Assembly (NCBI GenBank): GCA_964545855.1
Contig: CAZJHD010000013.1
Span: 40,793-104,792, forward strand
DNA from: CAZJHD01 sp964545855
Lineage (GTDB): Bacteria; Planctomycetota; UBA1135; JACQFD01
Direction of reading: 5' to 3'
DNA length: 64,000 bases
The notes beneath the pieces were generated by a model that did no database searches, was not told the origin of the DNA, and saw only the letters and a program-made list of their open reading frames with translations. Both the position numbers and the translations under genes were made by a program. Below are positions 11,601-20,158 of the stretch, in pieces (within the stretch, counting starts at the first letter, position 1; every line of letters begins with the position of its first letter).

Positions 11601-14600
11601 TTGCCGAGACTCAGCGTCGCACCGCTCGACACGAGGAGCGCCCCGTTCACGTCGAGGGGCTGCGTCGCGGTCGTGTTGGAGGACGACGCGATCGTCAGGT
11701 TCTCGAATCGAGGCGAGAATCCTCCGATCTCTTGCGCTCCCGCCCGGTCGAAGACGACGGTCCCCGTGTTGGGTTGGAAGGCCGGGTGGCCGATCCAATC
11801 GCCCCTGCAGCGAATCGTCCCCGGAACTCCCGAGCCTCCGACGACCGTTCCGGATAGCGTCGCGCCGGACTGCAGCTCGAGCGATGCGTTGGTCAGGATC
11901 GAGAGCGATCCTCCGACGAGGCTCGCGCTCCCTTCGACGTGGAGCGTGTGCGCGCTCGAGGAAGCACCGACGGTCAGACTGCCGCCCGTCAGGAAGAGCG
12001 CGCCGTTCACCGTCGTCGTGTGCGCTCCGGCGCCCGAGCCGACGGTGAGCGACCCGGAGATCACCGAGAGGCTCCCCGCCAGCTGTACCGCGGAGCCCGC
12101 GAAGGTCGCCGTCCCGCTCGTGAGCGCGATCTCCACGCTCGGGAGTTCGCTCATCGCGCTCGTCGTGACGGTGGTCGTGCTGCCGTCGAATCGCAGGGTG
12201 CCGCTCGCGACGAGTGTCCCGCTCAGGGTCGAGTTGCCGCCCAGCGTGTGCGTCAGACTCCCGAGACCGAGCGTCGCACCGATCGACACGAGGAGCGCCC
12301 CGTTCACGTCGAGGGGCAGCGTCGCCGTCGTGCTGGAGGGCGAGGAGATCGTCAGGCCGTGGAACCTCGCCGACGCACCATCGATGGTCTGTGCTCCGGT
12401 GCCGTTGAACTCGACGGTCCCGGACGTCGGCTGGAAGCCGGGGTGCGCCGTCCAGTCGCCGCCGCACTGGATCGTCCCCGGAACGGCGCTCCCCGTCGCC
12501 GACGTGCCGCCGAAGACGACGCTCCCGTCCACGTCGAGCGTCGATGCGTTGCGCACCGTGAGGGTGCCCCCCAGCAGTGACGCGCTCCCGACGACGCGGA
12601 GTGTCTGCACGGGCGAGGTCGAGCCTCCGACGGTGAGGTCTCCTCCGGCGAGCGTGAGGCTCCCGCTCACGGTCGTCGTGTGGGCGCCGCTCGAGGGACC
12701 GACCGTGAGGTTCCCCGAGAAGAGCTTCAACGTGCCCGTGACGTCGATCGAGCTCCCGCCGAATGTCGTCGTCGTGCTCGGCGTCGGGTGCGCGATCTCG
12801 ACGCTCGGCAGCGGGCTCGTGCCGTTCGCCGTGACGGTTCCCGTGCCGTCGAGCCGCAGCGTCCCGCTCGCCGTGAGATTCCCCTGGAGGGTGACGCTCC
12901 CGGCCAGCGTGTGCGTGAAGGCGCCGAGCGCGAGGGAAGTGCCGGCCACGACGGTGAGCGTCCCATTCACGTCGAGGGGCACGGCCGCCGTCACCTGGGA
13001 CGTCGAGCTGGTCGTGAGATGGAAGAACCGCGCGCCCGTGCCCGAAATCGTCTGGCTCCCTGGTCCCTCGAGGCTCACGGTGCTGCTACCGGGAGCGAAG
13101 GACGGATGTCCCGACCAGTTCCCCTTGCAGCGGATCGTGGTGGGCGGAGTCGTCGAGATCGTGCCGGAGAACGTCGCGCTCGAGTCGAGCCGAAGTGTCG
13201 TGTTGCTGCCCGTCGCCGTGAGCGTGCCGCCGGAGAACGTCGCGGCGCCCGCCACCTGCAGCGTCTGCGAGGAGCTGGTGAACTGCCCGAGGCTCAGCGT
13301 CCCGCCGGTCTGCGTGAGCGTTCCCGCGACGGTCGTCGTGTGGACCTGACCCGACTGGCCCACGGCGAGAGTCCCGCTCGCGAGCGTGAGGGATCCCGTG
13401 ATCGTCACGGTCGTCCCCGTCAGGAGGAGTTGCGTCGTCCCGCTCTTCTGCACGAGGACGTTGGGCAGCGACGAAGTGGCTGCGATCGTCACCGTCGCAG
13501 CCGTCGAACCTGCGAAGCGCACGGTGCCGTTTCCGAGGAGCGTCCCGGACAGCACCAAGTCCTTGCTGAAGGAGTGGAGACCCGAGCCGAGATCGAGGGT
13601 CGCGCCTGCATTGACGGTCACCTTGGCGTCCGACGACAGCGTCGAGTGGATCTCCACGGTGCCGCCTGGATTCACGATGAGATCGCTCCCCGTGACCCCC
13701 ACCACGAGAGCGCCGTTCGCCTCGAACGTCCCGCTCACCGTGAGCGTGCTCAGGATCGTGAGGTCGTCGAGCGCGATCACGTGGGATCCCGCCTGGACGA
13801 GGATCGCGTTGAAGGTGGTGACTCCCGAGATCGTCTGCGGCGGCACCGCGGGGCCGTCGAACAGCACGGTCCCGGAGAGCGGGTTGAAATCGGTGTCGGA
13901 AGTCCAGTTTCCGGCGATCGAGATCGTCCCCGGCGGCGCCGACACGATGGTGTTCGTGATGCTGACGGTCGCGTCGAGATCGAGGACGCCGTTCGACGTT
14001 CCCGAAAGCGTGCCTCCCGCGAAGGTGGCGGCGCCGACGACGTGCAGCCGCTTCGCGCCACCGGACGCCGTCCCGATGGCGAGGCTCGCCGACGAGAGGC
14101 CGAACGCTCCGAAGACGTCGACGTCGAGCGAGCCGGTTCCCGAGCCGACGTTCAACGTCCCCGATAGATGGTTGAGCGCACCCTGGATCACGAGAGCCGT
14201 GCCGGCGAACGTGACAGAGCCAGTGGCAGCAACGTCCACCGCCGGCAGCGAGCTGCCGATGCCGAGGGTCACGGACCCCGCCCCGTCGAAGGTCACCTTC
14301 GTTCCGCCCGTCGTCGTGCCCGCCGTCGACGTGAAGCTCCCGGCGAAGGTGTGGAGACCGCTTCCGAGGTTCAGCGAGCCGGTGACGGTCGCGGAGCCGT
14401 TCACGTCGAGATGGCCCGCGAGGGTCGCGAAGAGGCCGTCGATCGCGATGTTGCCCCGAATGAGCGCGTCGGCACTGAGAGTCACGTCATTGCCGTTCGC
14501 GATCGTGAAGTCCTTGAAGCTCACGCCAGATCCGCCGAGCGAATGCATTCCCGTGCCATCGAGCACGACGATGCCTTGCGTCGGCGCGAAGAGCGAGTGA

Positions 14601-16066
14601 CCCGCCCAGTCGCCCGCGCAACGGATCGTCGCGGGAGGCAGAGTGGAGCCCGTGCCCGAGAAGACCGTGTTCGAGTCGACGTCGAGGAGGCCGTCGACCC
14701 CGGTGCCGGAGCCTTGGAACGTCCCCCCCTGGAAGAGCGCGCTCCCGGCGACGCTGAGCGTCTTGGTGCTTCCCGACGCGGTACCGATCTGGAGGGTTCC
14801 CCCGGTGAGGGCGAGACCGCTCCCGACGGAGACGGTCGTCGCAGTCGCGCCCGAGCCGATCGTGAGCTGCCCGGAGGAAATCGTGAGGCTGCCTCCTAGC
14901 GCCATCGTCGCGCCGGAGAAGACGACCGTGCCCGTAGCGGCCACCTGCACCGACGGCAGGGAGCTCGAGGCTCCGAGCGCCACCGTTCCCGCGCCGTCGA
15001 AGGTAACCGTCGCTCCGCCCGTGGTCGTCCCAGCGGTCGACGTGAAGCTCCCGGCGAAGCTGTGGAGCCCGCTCCCCAGATTCAGCGAGCCGGTGACCGT
15101 CGCGGAGCCGTTCACGTCGAGGTGACCCGCGAGAGTCGAGAAGAGACCATTGATCGTGATCGATCCCCGGAGAAGCGCATCGGCGCCGAGGGTCACGTCG
15201 TTGCCGCTCGCGATCGTGAGCCCGTTGAAGCTCACGCCGGTGCCTCCCAGGGTGTGCATCCCCGGCCCGTCGAGGACGACGATGCCTTGAGTCGGGGCGA
15301 ACGCGGGATGTCCGGTCCAGTCCCCGGCGCATCGAATCGTCGCGGGCGGAGCCGTCGACCCGGTCCCCGAGAAGACCACGTTCGCGTCGAGATCGAGGAC
15401 CCCGTCCGTCCCGACCCCCACCGTCTCGAGCGACCCGCCCTGGAACGACGCGGCCAGCGCCACCTGGAGCGTCTTGGTGCTCCCCGAGCCGGTCCCCACC
15501 TGCAGGATTCCGCCCGTCTGTGTGTACGTCCCCGCGACGGTGACCAGCAGGAGCGTGGAGCCCGAACCGATCGTGAGCTGGCCCGAGCCCACGGTGAGCG
15601 CACCCGTGATCGAGAGCGCCGAGCCCCCGAAGACGACCGTCCCCAGGGACGCAACGTTCACGCTCGGCAGCGTTCCCGTTCCCGACGACGAGACCGTGCC
15701 GGCTCCCACGAGACTCACGAGCCCTCCCGCCGCGAACGTTCCCGTTCCCGTCAGCGTGATCCCGCCGCTCACGGCGAGTGGGAAGCCCGGCGCTGCCGTG
15801 ACGGTCCCGCCGCTGGAAATGGTGAGCGAAGCGCACTGGGCGGGAGCACCTGCAGTCGTCGGCTGGGTCGTCGCCGTCGCACCGACCGTGGCATTCGTGA
15901 GCGCGTCGGGCACACCAGCCGTCCAGTTGCCCGCGTTCGACCATGCCGAGTCGACGGCTCCCGTCCAGGTCGTCGACTGTGCCGCGGACGGAGCCACGAG
16001 CCCCGCGACGAGAAACACGGGGAGGAAGAGAAGACGAGCCGCACTACCCGCAGGACTCCACGGCAT
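5681..16066 (-). CDS. Giant secreted beta-helix repeat protein (3461 aa)
   Basis: The ATG at 16066 starts a good signal peptide (LLFLPVFLVAGLVAPSAAQ); the frame is open upstream to 16471 but that extension is Arg-rich and overlaps the divergent kinase gene. The mature N-terminus has the W.G..D..WS...NW..GVP signature of autotransporter-associated adhesins. Most of the chain is Ser/Thr/Gly-rich beta-helix repeats; the marker GTIRC.GDW..H..F.P (with variants) occurs 12 times. Repeat units are about 176-238 residues. After them come a fibronectin-III-like domain (about 3064-3155), a pectate-lyase-like helix opening with FATIQAAIDAA (from about 3169) and a C-terminal beta domain ending SNVTSIVTAP. 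There is no outer-membrane barrel, so it is not a classical autotransporter. Inferred role: surface adhesin or matrix protein. Confidence 0.9.
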   Translation of the reverse strand: MPWSPAGSAARLLFLPVFLVAGLVAPSAAQSTTWTGAVDSAWSNAGNWTAGVPDALTNATVGATATTQPTTAGAPAQCASLTISSGGTVTAAPGFPLAVSGGITLTGTGTFAAGGLVSLVGAGTVSSSGTGTLPSVNVASLGTVVFGGSALSITGALTVGSGQLTIGSGSTLLLVTVAGTYTQTGGILQVGTGSGSTKTLQVALAASFQGGSLETVGVGTDGVLDLDANVVFSGTGSTAPPATIRCAGDWTGHPAFAPTQGIVVLDGPGMHTLGGTGVSFNGLTIASGNDVTLGADALLRGSITINGLFSTLAGHLDVNGSATVTGSLNLGSGLHSFAGSFTSTAGTTTGGATVTFDGAGTVALGASSSLPSVQVAATGTVVFSGATMALGGSLTISSGQLTIGSGATATTVSVGSGLALTGGTLQIGTASGSTKTLSVAGSALFQGGTFQGSGTGVDGLLDVDSNTVFSGTGSTLPPATIRCAGDWAGHSLFAPTQGIVVLDGTGMHSLGGSGVSFKDFTIANGNDVTLSADALIRGNIAIDGLFATLAGHLDVNGSATVTGSLNLGSGLHTFAGSFTSTAGTTTGGTKVTFDGAGSVTLGIGSSLPAVDVAATGSVTFAGTALVIQGALNHLSGTLNVGSGTGSLDVDVFGAFGLSSASLAIGTASGGAKRLHVVGAATFAGGTLSGTSNGVLDLDATVSITNTIVSAPPGTISIAGNWTSDTDFNPLSGTVLFDGPAVPPQTISGVTTFNAILVQAGSHVIALDDLTILSTLTVSGTFEANGALVVGVTGSDLIVNPGGTVEIHSTLSSDAKVTVNAGATLDLGSGLHSFSKDLVLSGTLLGNGTVRFAGSTAATVTIAATSSLPNVLVQKSGTTQLLLTGTTVTITGSLTLASGTLAVGQSGQVHTTTVAGTLTQTGGTLSLGQFTSSSQTLQVAGAATFSGGTLTATGSNTTLRLDSSATFSGTISTTPPTTIRCKGNWSGHPSFAPGSSTVSLEGPGSQTISGTGARFFHLTTSSTSQVTAAVPLDVNGTLTVVAGTSLALGAFTHTLAGSVTLQGNLTASGTLRLDGTGTVTANGTSPLPSVEIAHPTPSTTTTFGGSSIDVTGTLKLFSGNLTVGPSSGAHTTTVSGSLTLAGGDLTVGGSTSPVQTLRVVGSASLLGGTLTVRNASTLDVDGSVVFGGTSATGSAVPGTIQCGGDWTAHPGFQPTSGTVEFNGTGAQTIDGASARFHGLTISSPSSTTATLPLDVNGALLVSIGATLGLGSLTHTLGGNSTLSGTLVASGTLRFDGSTTTVTTSAMSELPSVEIALTSGTATFAGSAVQLAGSLSVISGSLTVGSGAGAHTTTVNGALFLTGGSLTVGASSSAHTLHVEGSASLVGGSLSILTNASLELQSGATLSGTVVGGSGVPGTIRCRGDWIGHPAFQPNTGTVVFDRAGAQEIGGFSPRFENLTIASSSNTTATQPLDVNGALLVSSGATLSLGNLTHALGGNVTLQGTLTSSGTLRLDGFGTVTSNATSPLPSVEIAPASGSVTFAGSAIQVMGSLTVISGTLTIGSGAGAHTTTVNGTLSMTGGALTVGSSGSQMLHAKGVAALSGGSLSVLSQATLDVDGNVTLSGSSVGGSGVPGTIRCGGDWTAHVSFQPTTGTVVFDSGVAHTISGTGGRFAAVTVESGSTVTAAIPLNLKGLLTLQTSTSWTSTAGSLDLDSGVSVASGATLSLGSLTHTIDGNTTLSGTLTASGTLRFDGSGLVTASALSPLPNVEIGPGVFSVTFGGTSIQVNGSLTVISGTLTVGSGSGAHTTIVSGSLAVSGGSLSVGSSGPQQLRVLGSASLSGGTLTMVSTATLEVEGHIVLSGTSVGGSVPGTIRCGGDWTAHVSFQPTTGTVVFDNGLAHTISGTGGRFAAVTVESGSTVTAAIPLNLKGVLTLQTSTSWTSTAGSLDLDSGVSVASGATLSLGSLTHTIDGNTTLSGTLTASGTLRFDGSGLVTASALSPLPNVEIGPGVFSVTFGGTSIQVNGNLTVLSGTLGIGSGVGAHTTTVNGALSLTGGNLTVGASGPQVLHVLGSATLQTGTLSVVSAATLDVDGSVTFSGVSVGGSGVAGTIRCGGDWTAHVSFQPTTGTVVFDSGTAHTISGTGGRFAAVTVESGSTVTAAIALNLKGLLTLQGTTTWTNSAASLDLDGGVNVANGATLSLGALTHTIDGNATLSGTLIASGTLRFDGSGLVTASALSPLPNVEIGPGVFSVTFGGTSIQVNGSLTVISGTLTVGSGSGAHTTIVSGSLAVSGGSLSVGSSGPQQLRVLGSASLSGGTLTMVSTATLEVEGHIVLSGTSVGGSVPGTIRCGGDWTAHVSFQPTTGTVVFDNGLAHTISGTGGRFAAVTVESGSTVTAAIPLNLKGLLTLQASSSWTSTAGSLDLDNGVSVASGSTLSLGSLTHTIDGNATLSGTLVASGTLRFDGSGTVTASATSPLPNVEIGPGVFSVTFGGTAIQVDGSLTLLSGTLSIGSGVGAHTTTVLGPLSLLGGTLNVGSFPGPHVLRVIGSASLVGGSLSVLTLASLELEAGVTFSGTVIGGSGVPGTIRCRGDWIAHPTFQPTSGTVEFDGAGAQTIGGASPRFANLTISTSSPLGTTALQPLDVNGTLLLAGGAKLDLGSLTHTLGGNATLQGTLVSSGTLRFDGSSSSVTTNPMSPLPNVEIALTSGGVTFASADVQVNGDVSVQSGTLTAGTGVGAHTTTVAGSLSLTGGTLAVGSFPGAHVLHVEGSANLLRGSLSVASTATFDVDSHLTLSGTSVGGSGVPGTIRCGGDFLANSLFAPTSGTVELDGPGTTLFGPTVAGTTLTLKTLVVKNGVREPASDFSLAATTVTVDLGGTLDIGPRFVEIPSTAITANGVLAVGAGGALALGPTTSVAVGSTGTLRVVGTATQPAVVTGQGGGGYALSVNGTIAAMNFRFEQMGPAGIQIAQSATIAPAPQDLRGGVFDRPSANAGSVLLDIQRPAPAELRYLQFEKSNGVGTYNVRCLGGSTVTLRNWTGAFAGSTFEDDPGNRIVWAPPVQTGVASFTSTAGPGKLQLAWTTSSEVDASAFLLEWSTSPLGPFSLVTELPAAGASTYGAVHTGLTPGFTYHYRLSQRLTHGAIVELATASGVPLSDAPPPGFLQVGGGGPFATIQAAIDAAVLPKSVVLVAAGTYAPFSVTSVPAGSLQIVADGSGTVSIDTTSAPVVVSGLGAGTSLVLAGLEIGSAVSPNRGLDVVGCAGTIVVDKCVVRGGSGQPGLRLNGSTATAIQRTQMQGTPGLLVEAGSLTLASRGSLDALEVKGSSQARLVQLTPPITIVEGGSVHVPVPGVMPDVSAPQLLHVGEPLQVEFLGAPGTIWVLAAADGFQWVEIPGWELVGLVDLVTFSAPDFGTFDVAGMDSRTYTLPVTTPLGSTFAVQLLTVDLSTNAIRWSNVTSIVTAP
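8886..9394. repeat. Perfect 509-bp direct repeat, copy 1
   Basis: Compared base by base, this block is identical to 10311-10819, offset 1425 bp (475 codons, so in frame). It lies inside the giant beta-helix gene and covers about one repeat module. Synonymous sites are also identical, which indicates recent duplication or gene conversion rather than selection on protein alone. Confidence 0.95.
10311..10819. repeat. Perfect 509-bp direct repeat, copy 2
   Basis: Second copy of the 509-bp block at 8886-9394. A further identical pair overlaps it: 10005-10278 equals 10716-10989 at an offset of 711 bp (237 codons). Together these show tandem modules of about 711-714 bp between roughly 8.6 and 11.1 kb being exchanged or duplicated recently. 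Confidence 0.95.
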
Positions 16067-16269
16067 CGATGTGCTCCAGAAGGTGCCGCGCGCGGCGGCA
16101 GCGCGCTCCAGTGACCGGTGGAGCGGATGCAGAGCATCCCGCCGGCTCGTGGAACTCGCAAGGGCACCGATCACGCCACCTTCCGAGGCGACGCCGCGCC
16201 GGCGCGCCGAAGTAGGATCTGCGCCGGTTTCGGCGTCCCTGCCCGACCCGCGGAGGCCGCCGCAGATGC

Positions 16270-19200
16270 GTGCTGCCCCAACCGATGAACCAGGACTCGA
16301 CGTCTCACCGATCCGGCGCGCCCGCCGCCTGGCGACTCTTCCGAGAGTTCCTGGTGCGCTCGAGCCGCGGCGAGAAGGTGGACTTCGAGGATCTCTGCAC
16401 GCGGTGGCCGCGTAGGGCCGACGACCTCCGCGAGATCCGGCGCGCTTGGGTCCGTCGGAGGTTCCTCGCACGTTCCGAGGATTCCCGGCCGACGACCGTC
16501 GATCGGCTGCGCGTCACGTTCGGCGCCCGGGTCGATCCTGGGGTCGTGCTCGACGAGGAGCCCGGAAGCCGAACAGCGCTACAGGCGGAGCGCGACGCGT
16601 CCGGTCGATCGGGCGGTGCGCCCGATGACGGAGCCGTCCTGGACCGTCTCGCGGAGGTTCTTACGCGAAAGCTCGGAGCTGCGTTCGGCGCACAGCCCTC
16701 TCCGGACAGCTCGGCAGCATCCGGTGTGCGAAGCCCCGAGAGCCACCTCATCGCGCGGCTGCGCCAGCATGCAGCACTCCCCTCGCGCTATCTCGCGCGC
16801 ACGGAGATCGCTCGGGGCGGCATGGGGGCGATCCTCAAGGTCTGGGACGAGGAGCTCCGCCGGCACGTCGCGATGAAGGTCCTCCTGAACCGGCGCGCCG
16901 ATCCCGAGCGGGATGCCGAGCCTGTGCTCGACTCGCTCCGGCTCGGTCGGTTCCTCGAGGAAGCCCAGATCACGGCGCAGCTCGACCATCCGGGAGTCGT
17001 CCCGGTCCACGAGCTGGGGCTCACCTCCGACGGACAGGTCTACTTCACGATGCGCCTCGTGAAGGGGCAGGACTTCCGCACGGTGATCGATCTCGCGCGC
17101 GCGGGGAAGGACGGCTGGGGCCAGCCCCGCGCCCTGACGGTGCTGCAGCGCGTCTGCGAAGCGATGGCCTTCGCTCACTCGAAAGGAGTGATCCACCGCG
17201 ACCTCAAGCCGGCCAACATCATGGTCGGCCGATTCGGAGAGACCTACGTCATGGACTGGGGGCTCGCGCGCGTGATCGGAAAGGACGATCCCATGCGCGC
17301 CGTCCGGCCTGCTGGCGTGGCGGTCTCCCTCACGGCAGTGCATTCCGTCCGTACGGACGAAGCGGGGTCTCCCGACTCGCCACTCCTCACCGACGACGGC
17401 GACGTCATCGGAACGCCCGTCTACATGCCTCCGGAGCAGGCCATGGGAGTCTCCGGGGACGTGGGCCCGACGGCGGACGTCTACTCCGTCGGCGCGATCC
17501 TCTACCACCTCTGCACGGGGCGGATGCCCTACGTGGAGCCGGGGGCGCAGGTCTCCCCCTACACGGTGCTCCGTTGGCTCCAGGAAGGACCTCCGCTCCC
17601 GATCCACAAGATCGACCCGAGCGTGCCCGCGGAGCTCGCCGCCATCTGCGACAAGGCGATGGCCCGGAGGCCGCGCGACCGATACCCCGACATGCAGGCG
17701 ATGGCGGAGGACGTGCGCGCCTACCTCGAGGGCCGGGTCGTGAAGGCGCACCGAGTCGGCGCACTCGTGGAGCTCCACAAGTGGACGCAGCGCAATCGAG
17801 TGGCGGCCCTCTCCGTTGCGGCAGCGGCTCTGCTCGCCATCGGTGGACTCGGGAGCGTGGCGGCGATCAAGGCCGAGTCGAGCCGCCGGATCGCCTCGGC
17901 CCTCGCCGACCTGGAGCTCGTGAGCGCGGACGCATTCCTCCTGAAGTACGCCGAGGAGGCGCGCGATCTGGGGCCTGCGACCCCGGCGAACGCACCGCGG
18001 CTCCGCGCCTGGCTCGAGAAGGCCCGCGCCCTGGCGGAACGAGCTCCCGCATTCCGGGAGCTGCGGGACGAGATCCGCGCGAGGTCGATCGGTTCCGATC
18101 CGAACGTTCCCGAGCCGCCGGATCTCGCGGACCTCCGCCAGGTGCGCCAGGACCTCGCTTCGGCGATCCCTGCGCTCGAGACGAGCGGTCAGCCGGCGAC
18201 GGAGATCGAGAAGGTCCGCCGCCGGATCGAGTCCCTCGACGCGCGAATCGCGGGTTCGGAGGAACGTCTCGCGAGCCGGAGGGCTTGGCGCTTCGCCGGC
18301 CCGAGGGATCAGGAGCGCCACGACCAGCTCGACGATCTGGCGCTCGAACTCGATCGACTCGCCGCCGAACGGACCGAGGGTGGGCTCATCGACGCCATCG
18401 CACGCCGTCTCGAGCTGGCGGAGACCATCGAGGCTCGATCGATCGGCGCCTTCGGCGACGAGTGGAAGGAGGCGATCGACGCCATCGGCCGGCGCGACGC
18501 GTCCTCGCGCTACGCGGGGCTCCGGATCGCTCCGCAGCTCGGACTGGTCCCGCTCGGGGTCGATCCCCTTTCGAGTCTCTGGGAGTTCGCTCACGTCGGC
18601 AGCGGAGAGATCCCCGCACGCGCCGAGAACGGCACGCTGCGAATCGACGAATCGTCCGCGATCGTCCTGGTCCTGTTGCCCGGAGGCCGCTTCACGATGG
18701 GGGCGCGCCGCCCAGCGGCGCGGGAGCCCGCTTCCGGCTCGAACGTCGATCCGAGCGCACAGGTCGAGGAGGGGCCCTCGCACGAGATCGAGCTCGAGCC
18801 CTTCTTCCTCTCGAAGTACGAGACGACGCAGGGGCAGTGGCGTCGCATGACGGGTGTCAACCCGAGCCAGTTCCTGCCAGGGTCGAGAGTGCGGGGCGAG
18901 ACCATCACGCTCCTCCATCCCGTCGAGCAGGTGAGCTGGAGCGAATGCCGCGAGACGCTCTCGGCCTTCGGACTCGAGATCCCGACGGAAGCGCAGTGGG
19001 AGTACGGATCGCGCGCGGGAACGGGGACGGTCTGGTGGTCCGGAGACGATGTCTCATCGCTGCAGGGGGCGGCGAACCTCCCGGACCTCACGGCTCGAGA
19101 GCGCGGCGCCCCCGAGAGCTGGGGAATCGCCGATCTCCTGGAGGACGGCTACCTCCTGCATTCGCCCGTCGGCCGATTCGATCCGAATCGCTTCGGGCTC

Positions 19201-19437
19201 CACGACACGATCGGAAACGTCTGGGAATGGTGCCGCGACACGTTCGCGAGCTATCGGCTCCCCGTGCGCATGGGGAACGGCGAGCGACGGGCCCTCGGCT
19301 CGAACGACTGCGTTTTCCGGGGGGGAAGCCATGCGAGCCCCATCGATCTTTCGCGCTCGGCAGCACGAGCCCATGTGGCGCCGGAGACCCGAGTCCCTAC
19401 GCTCGGAGTCCGCGCGAGTCGGAGCGTGATGCGATGA
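16270..19437 (+). CDS. Ser/Thr protein kinase with C-terminal SUMF1/FGE-like domain
   Basis: 1055 residues from the GTG at 16270 (GGAGG 13 nt upstream); the ATG at 16285 is an alternative start. The N-terminal ~170 residues are of unknown fold. A PknB-type kinase domain follows: glycine loop ARGGMG near residue 180, Lys203 in VAMKVLL, catalytic HRDLKPAN at 309-316, Asp329 in DWG instead of DFG, then GTPVYMPPEQ. One transmembrane helix is at about 511-533, so the kinase is cytoplasmic and the rest periplasmic. A charged helical stretch precedes a formylglycine-enzyme-like (SUMF1) domain at about 808-1053. The position of the catalytic Cys pair near the C-terminus reads DLSRSAARAHV, with no Cys, so this domain probably senses or binds a ligand rather than oxidising sulfatases. 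It is followed by an ECF sigma gene, a common planctomycete arrangement. Confidence 0.93.
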   Translation: MLPQPMNQDSTSHRSGAPAAWRLFREFLVRSSRGEKVDFEDLCTRWPRRADDLREIRRAWVRRRFLARSEDSRPTTVDRLRVTFGARVDPGVVLDEEPGSRTALQAERDASGRSGGAPDDGAVLDRLAEVLTRKLGAAFGAQPSPDSSAASGVRSPESHLIARLRQHAALPSRYLARTEIARGGMGAILKVWDEELRRHVAMKVLLNRRADPERDAEPVLDSLRLGRFLEEAQITAQLDHPGVVPVHELGLTSDGQVYFTMRLVKGQDFRTVIDLARAGKDGWGQPRALTVLQRVCEAMAFAHSKGVIHRDLKPANIMVGRFGETYVMDWGLARVIGKDDPMRAVRPAGVAVSLTAVHSVRTDEAGSPDSPLLTDDGDVIGTPVYMPPEQAMGVSGDVGPTADVYSVGAILYHLCTGRMPYVEPGAQVSPYTVLRWLQEGPPLPIHKIDPSVPAELAAICDKAMARRPRDRYPDMQAMAEDVRAYLEGRVVKAHRVGALVELHKWTQRNRVAALSVAAAALLAIGGLGSVAAIKAESSRRIASALADLELVSADAFLLKYAEEARDLGPATPANAPRLRAWLEKARALAERAPAFRELRDEIRARSIGSDPNVPEPPDLADLRQVRQDLASAIPALETSGQPATEIEKVRRRIESLDARIAGSEERLASRRAWRFAGPRDQERHDQLDDLALELDRLAAERTEGGLIDAIARRLELAETIEARSIGAFGDEWKEAIDAIGRRDASSRYAGLRIAPQLGLVPLGVDPLSSLWEFAHVGSGEIPARAENGTLRIDESSAIVLVLLPGGRFTMGARRPAAREPASGSNVDPSAQVEEGPSHEIELEPFFLSKYETTQGQWRRMTGVNPSQFLPGSRVRGETITLLHPVEQVSWSECRETLSAFGLEIPTEAQWEYGSRAGTGTVWWSGDDVSSLQGAANLPDLTARERGAPESWGIADLLEDGYLLHSPVGRFDPNRFGLHDTIGNVWEWCRDTFASYRLPVRMGNGERRALGSNDCVFRGGSHASPIDLSRSAARAHVAPETRVPTLGVRASRSVMR

Positions 19438-19495
19438 CGCCGACCGTCGCCCGCTGCCCGGCAGCGCACAATCGAATCCCTCGGGAGCACGAGCC

Positions 19496-20158
19496 ATGAG
19501 CACGAGCGAGTCCAAGACGTCGATCCTGTTGTCGCGCTGGAGCGCAGGAGACGAATCCGCTCTGGCGGCGCTGCTGGAGCGGCACCTCGACTGGCTGCGC
19601 GCCGAGGTGAAGCGGCGCCTCTCGCCCGCACTCGCGGCGAAGGTCGAAGCGGACGACTTCGTGCAGGACGCCATGGTGAACTTCCTGCGCTTCGCTCCGC
19701 GGTTCGTCGTCTCCGACGACCGGCAGTTCCGTGGTCTGCTGCTGCGAATCGTCGAGAACCTCCTCCACGACCGGTACGACCAGTTCACGGCGCGGCGCCG
19801 GCAGATCGCGAAGGAGCGGCCGCTCCCGACGGACTCGGTGCTCCATCTCGACCCGCCCGACGCGTCGAGCGGCGGAACTCCGAGCCGCATGGCCATGCGC
19901 CACGAGCGCGAGTCGTGGATCCGCATGGGCCTCGAGATCCTGGAGCCCGCCGCGCGCGAGTTGATCGTGCTCCGCGACTGGGACGGCCTCACCTTCGCGC
20001 AGATCGGCGAGCGGCTCGGGGTCCCCGAGAACACGGCCCGCATGCGCTACGTCCGCGCCGTCGATCGCTTGGCGCGGCTCGTCGCGCAACTCCGGCGCGG
20101 CGGCGTGGAGGCGGCGCTCGATGCGAGGGCGCGCGACGAGGGCACAGGCCCATCGTGA
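19496..20158 (+). CDS. ECF-type RNA polymerase sigma factor
   Basis: 220 residues. Sigma region 2 is visible as RWSAGDESALAALLERHL...DDFVQDAMVNFL...FRGLLLRIVENLLHDRYD, and region 4 as LEPAARELIVLRDWDGLTFAQIGERLGVPENTARMRYVRAV, the promoter -35 binding helix-turn-helix. No extra C-terminal domain. Start ATG at 19496 with GGGAG upstream. It begins 58 bp after the kinase stop, and its own stop (TGA 20156-20158) overlaps the GTG of the next gene, so the three genes are likely one transcript. The adjacent kinase may modulate the sigma factor; that is inference from planctomycete ECF/kinase pairings. Confidence 0.93.
   Translation: MSTSESKTSILLSRWSAGDESALAALLERHLDWLRAEVKRRLSPALAAKVEADDFVQDAMVNFLRFAPRFVVSDDRQFRGLLLRIVENLLHDRYDQFTARRRQIAKERPLPTDSVLHLDPPDASSGGTPSRMAMRHERESWIRMGLEILEPAARELIVLRDWDGLTFAQIGERLGVPENTARMRYVRAVDRLARLVAQLRRGGVEAALDARARDEGTGPS

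Noticed and set aside
8067..12467. Very long alternative frames inside the giant beta-helix gene
   Set aside because: They encode Arg/His/Asp-rich repeats that mirror the real repeats in another frame, with no signal peptide or fold.
16067..16471. 135-codon N-terminal extension of the giant beta-helix protein
   Set aside because: Arg-rich, overlaps the divergent kinase gene, and would bury the signal peptide that begins at 16066.
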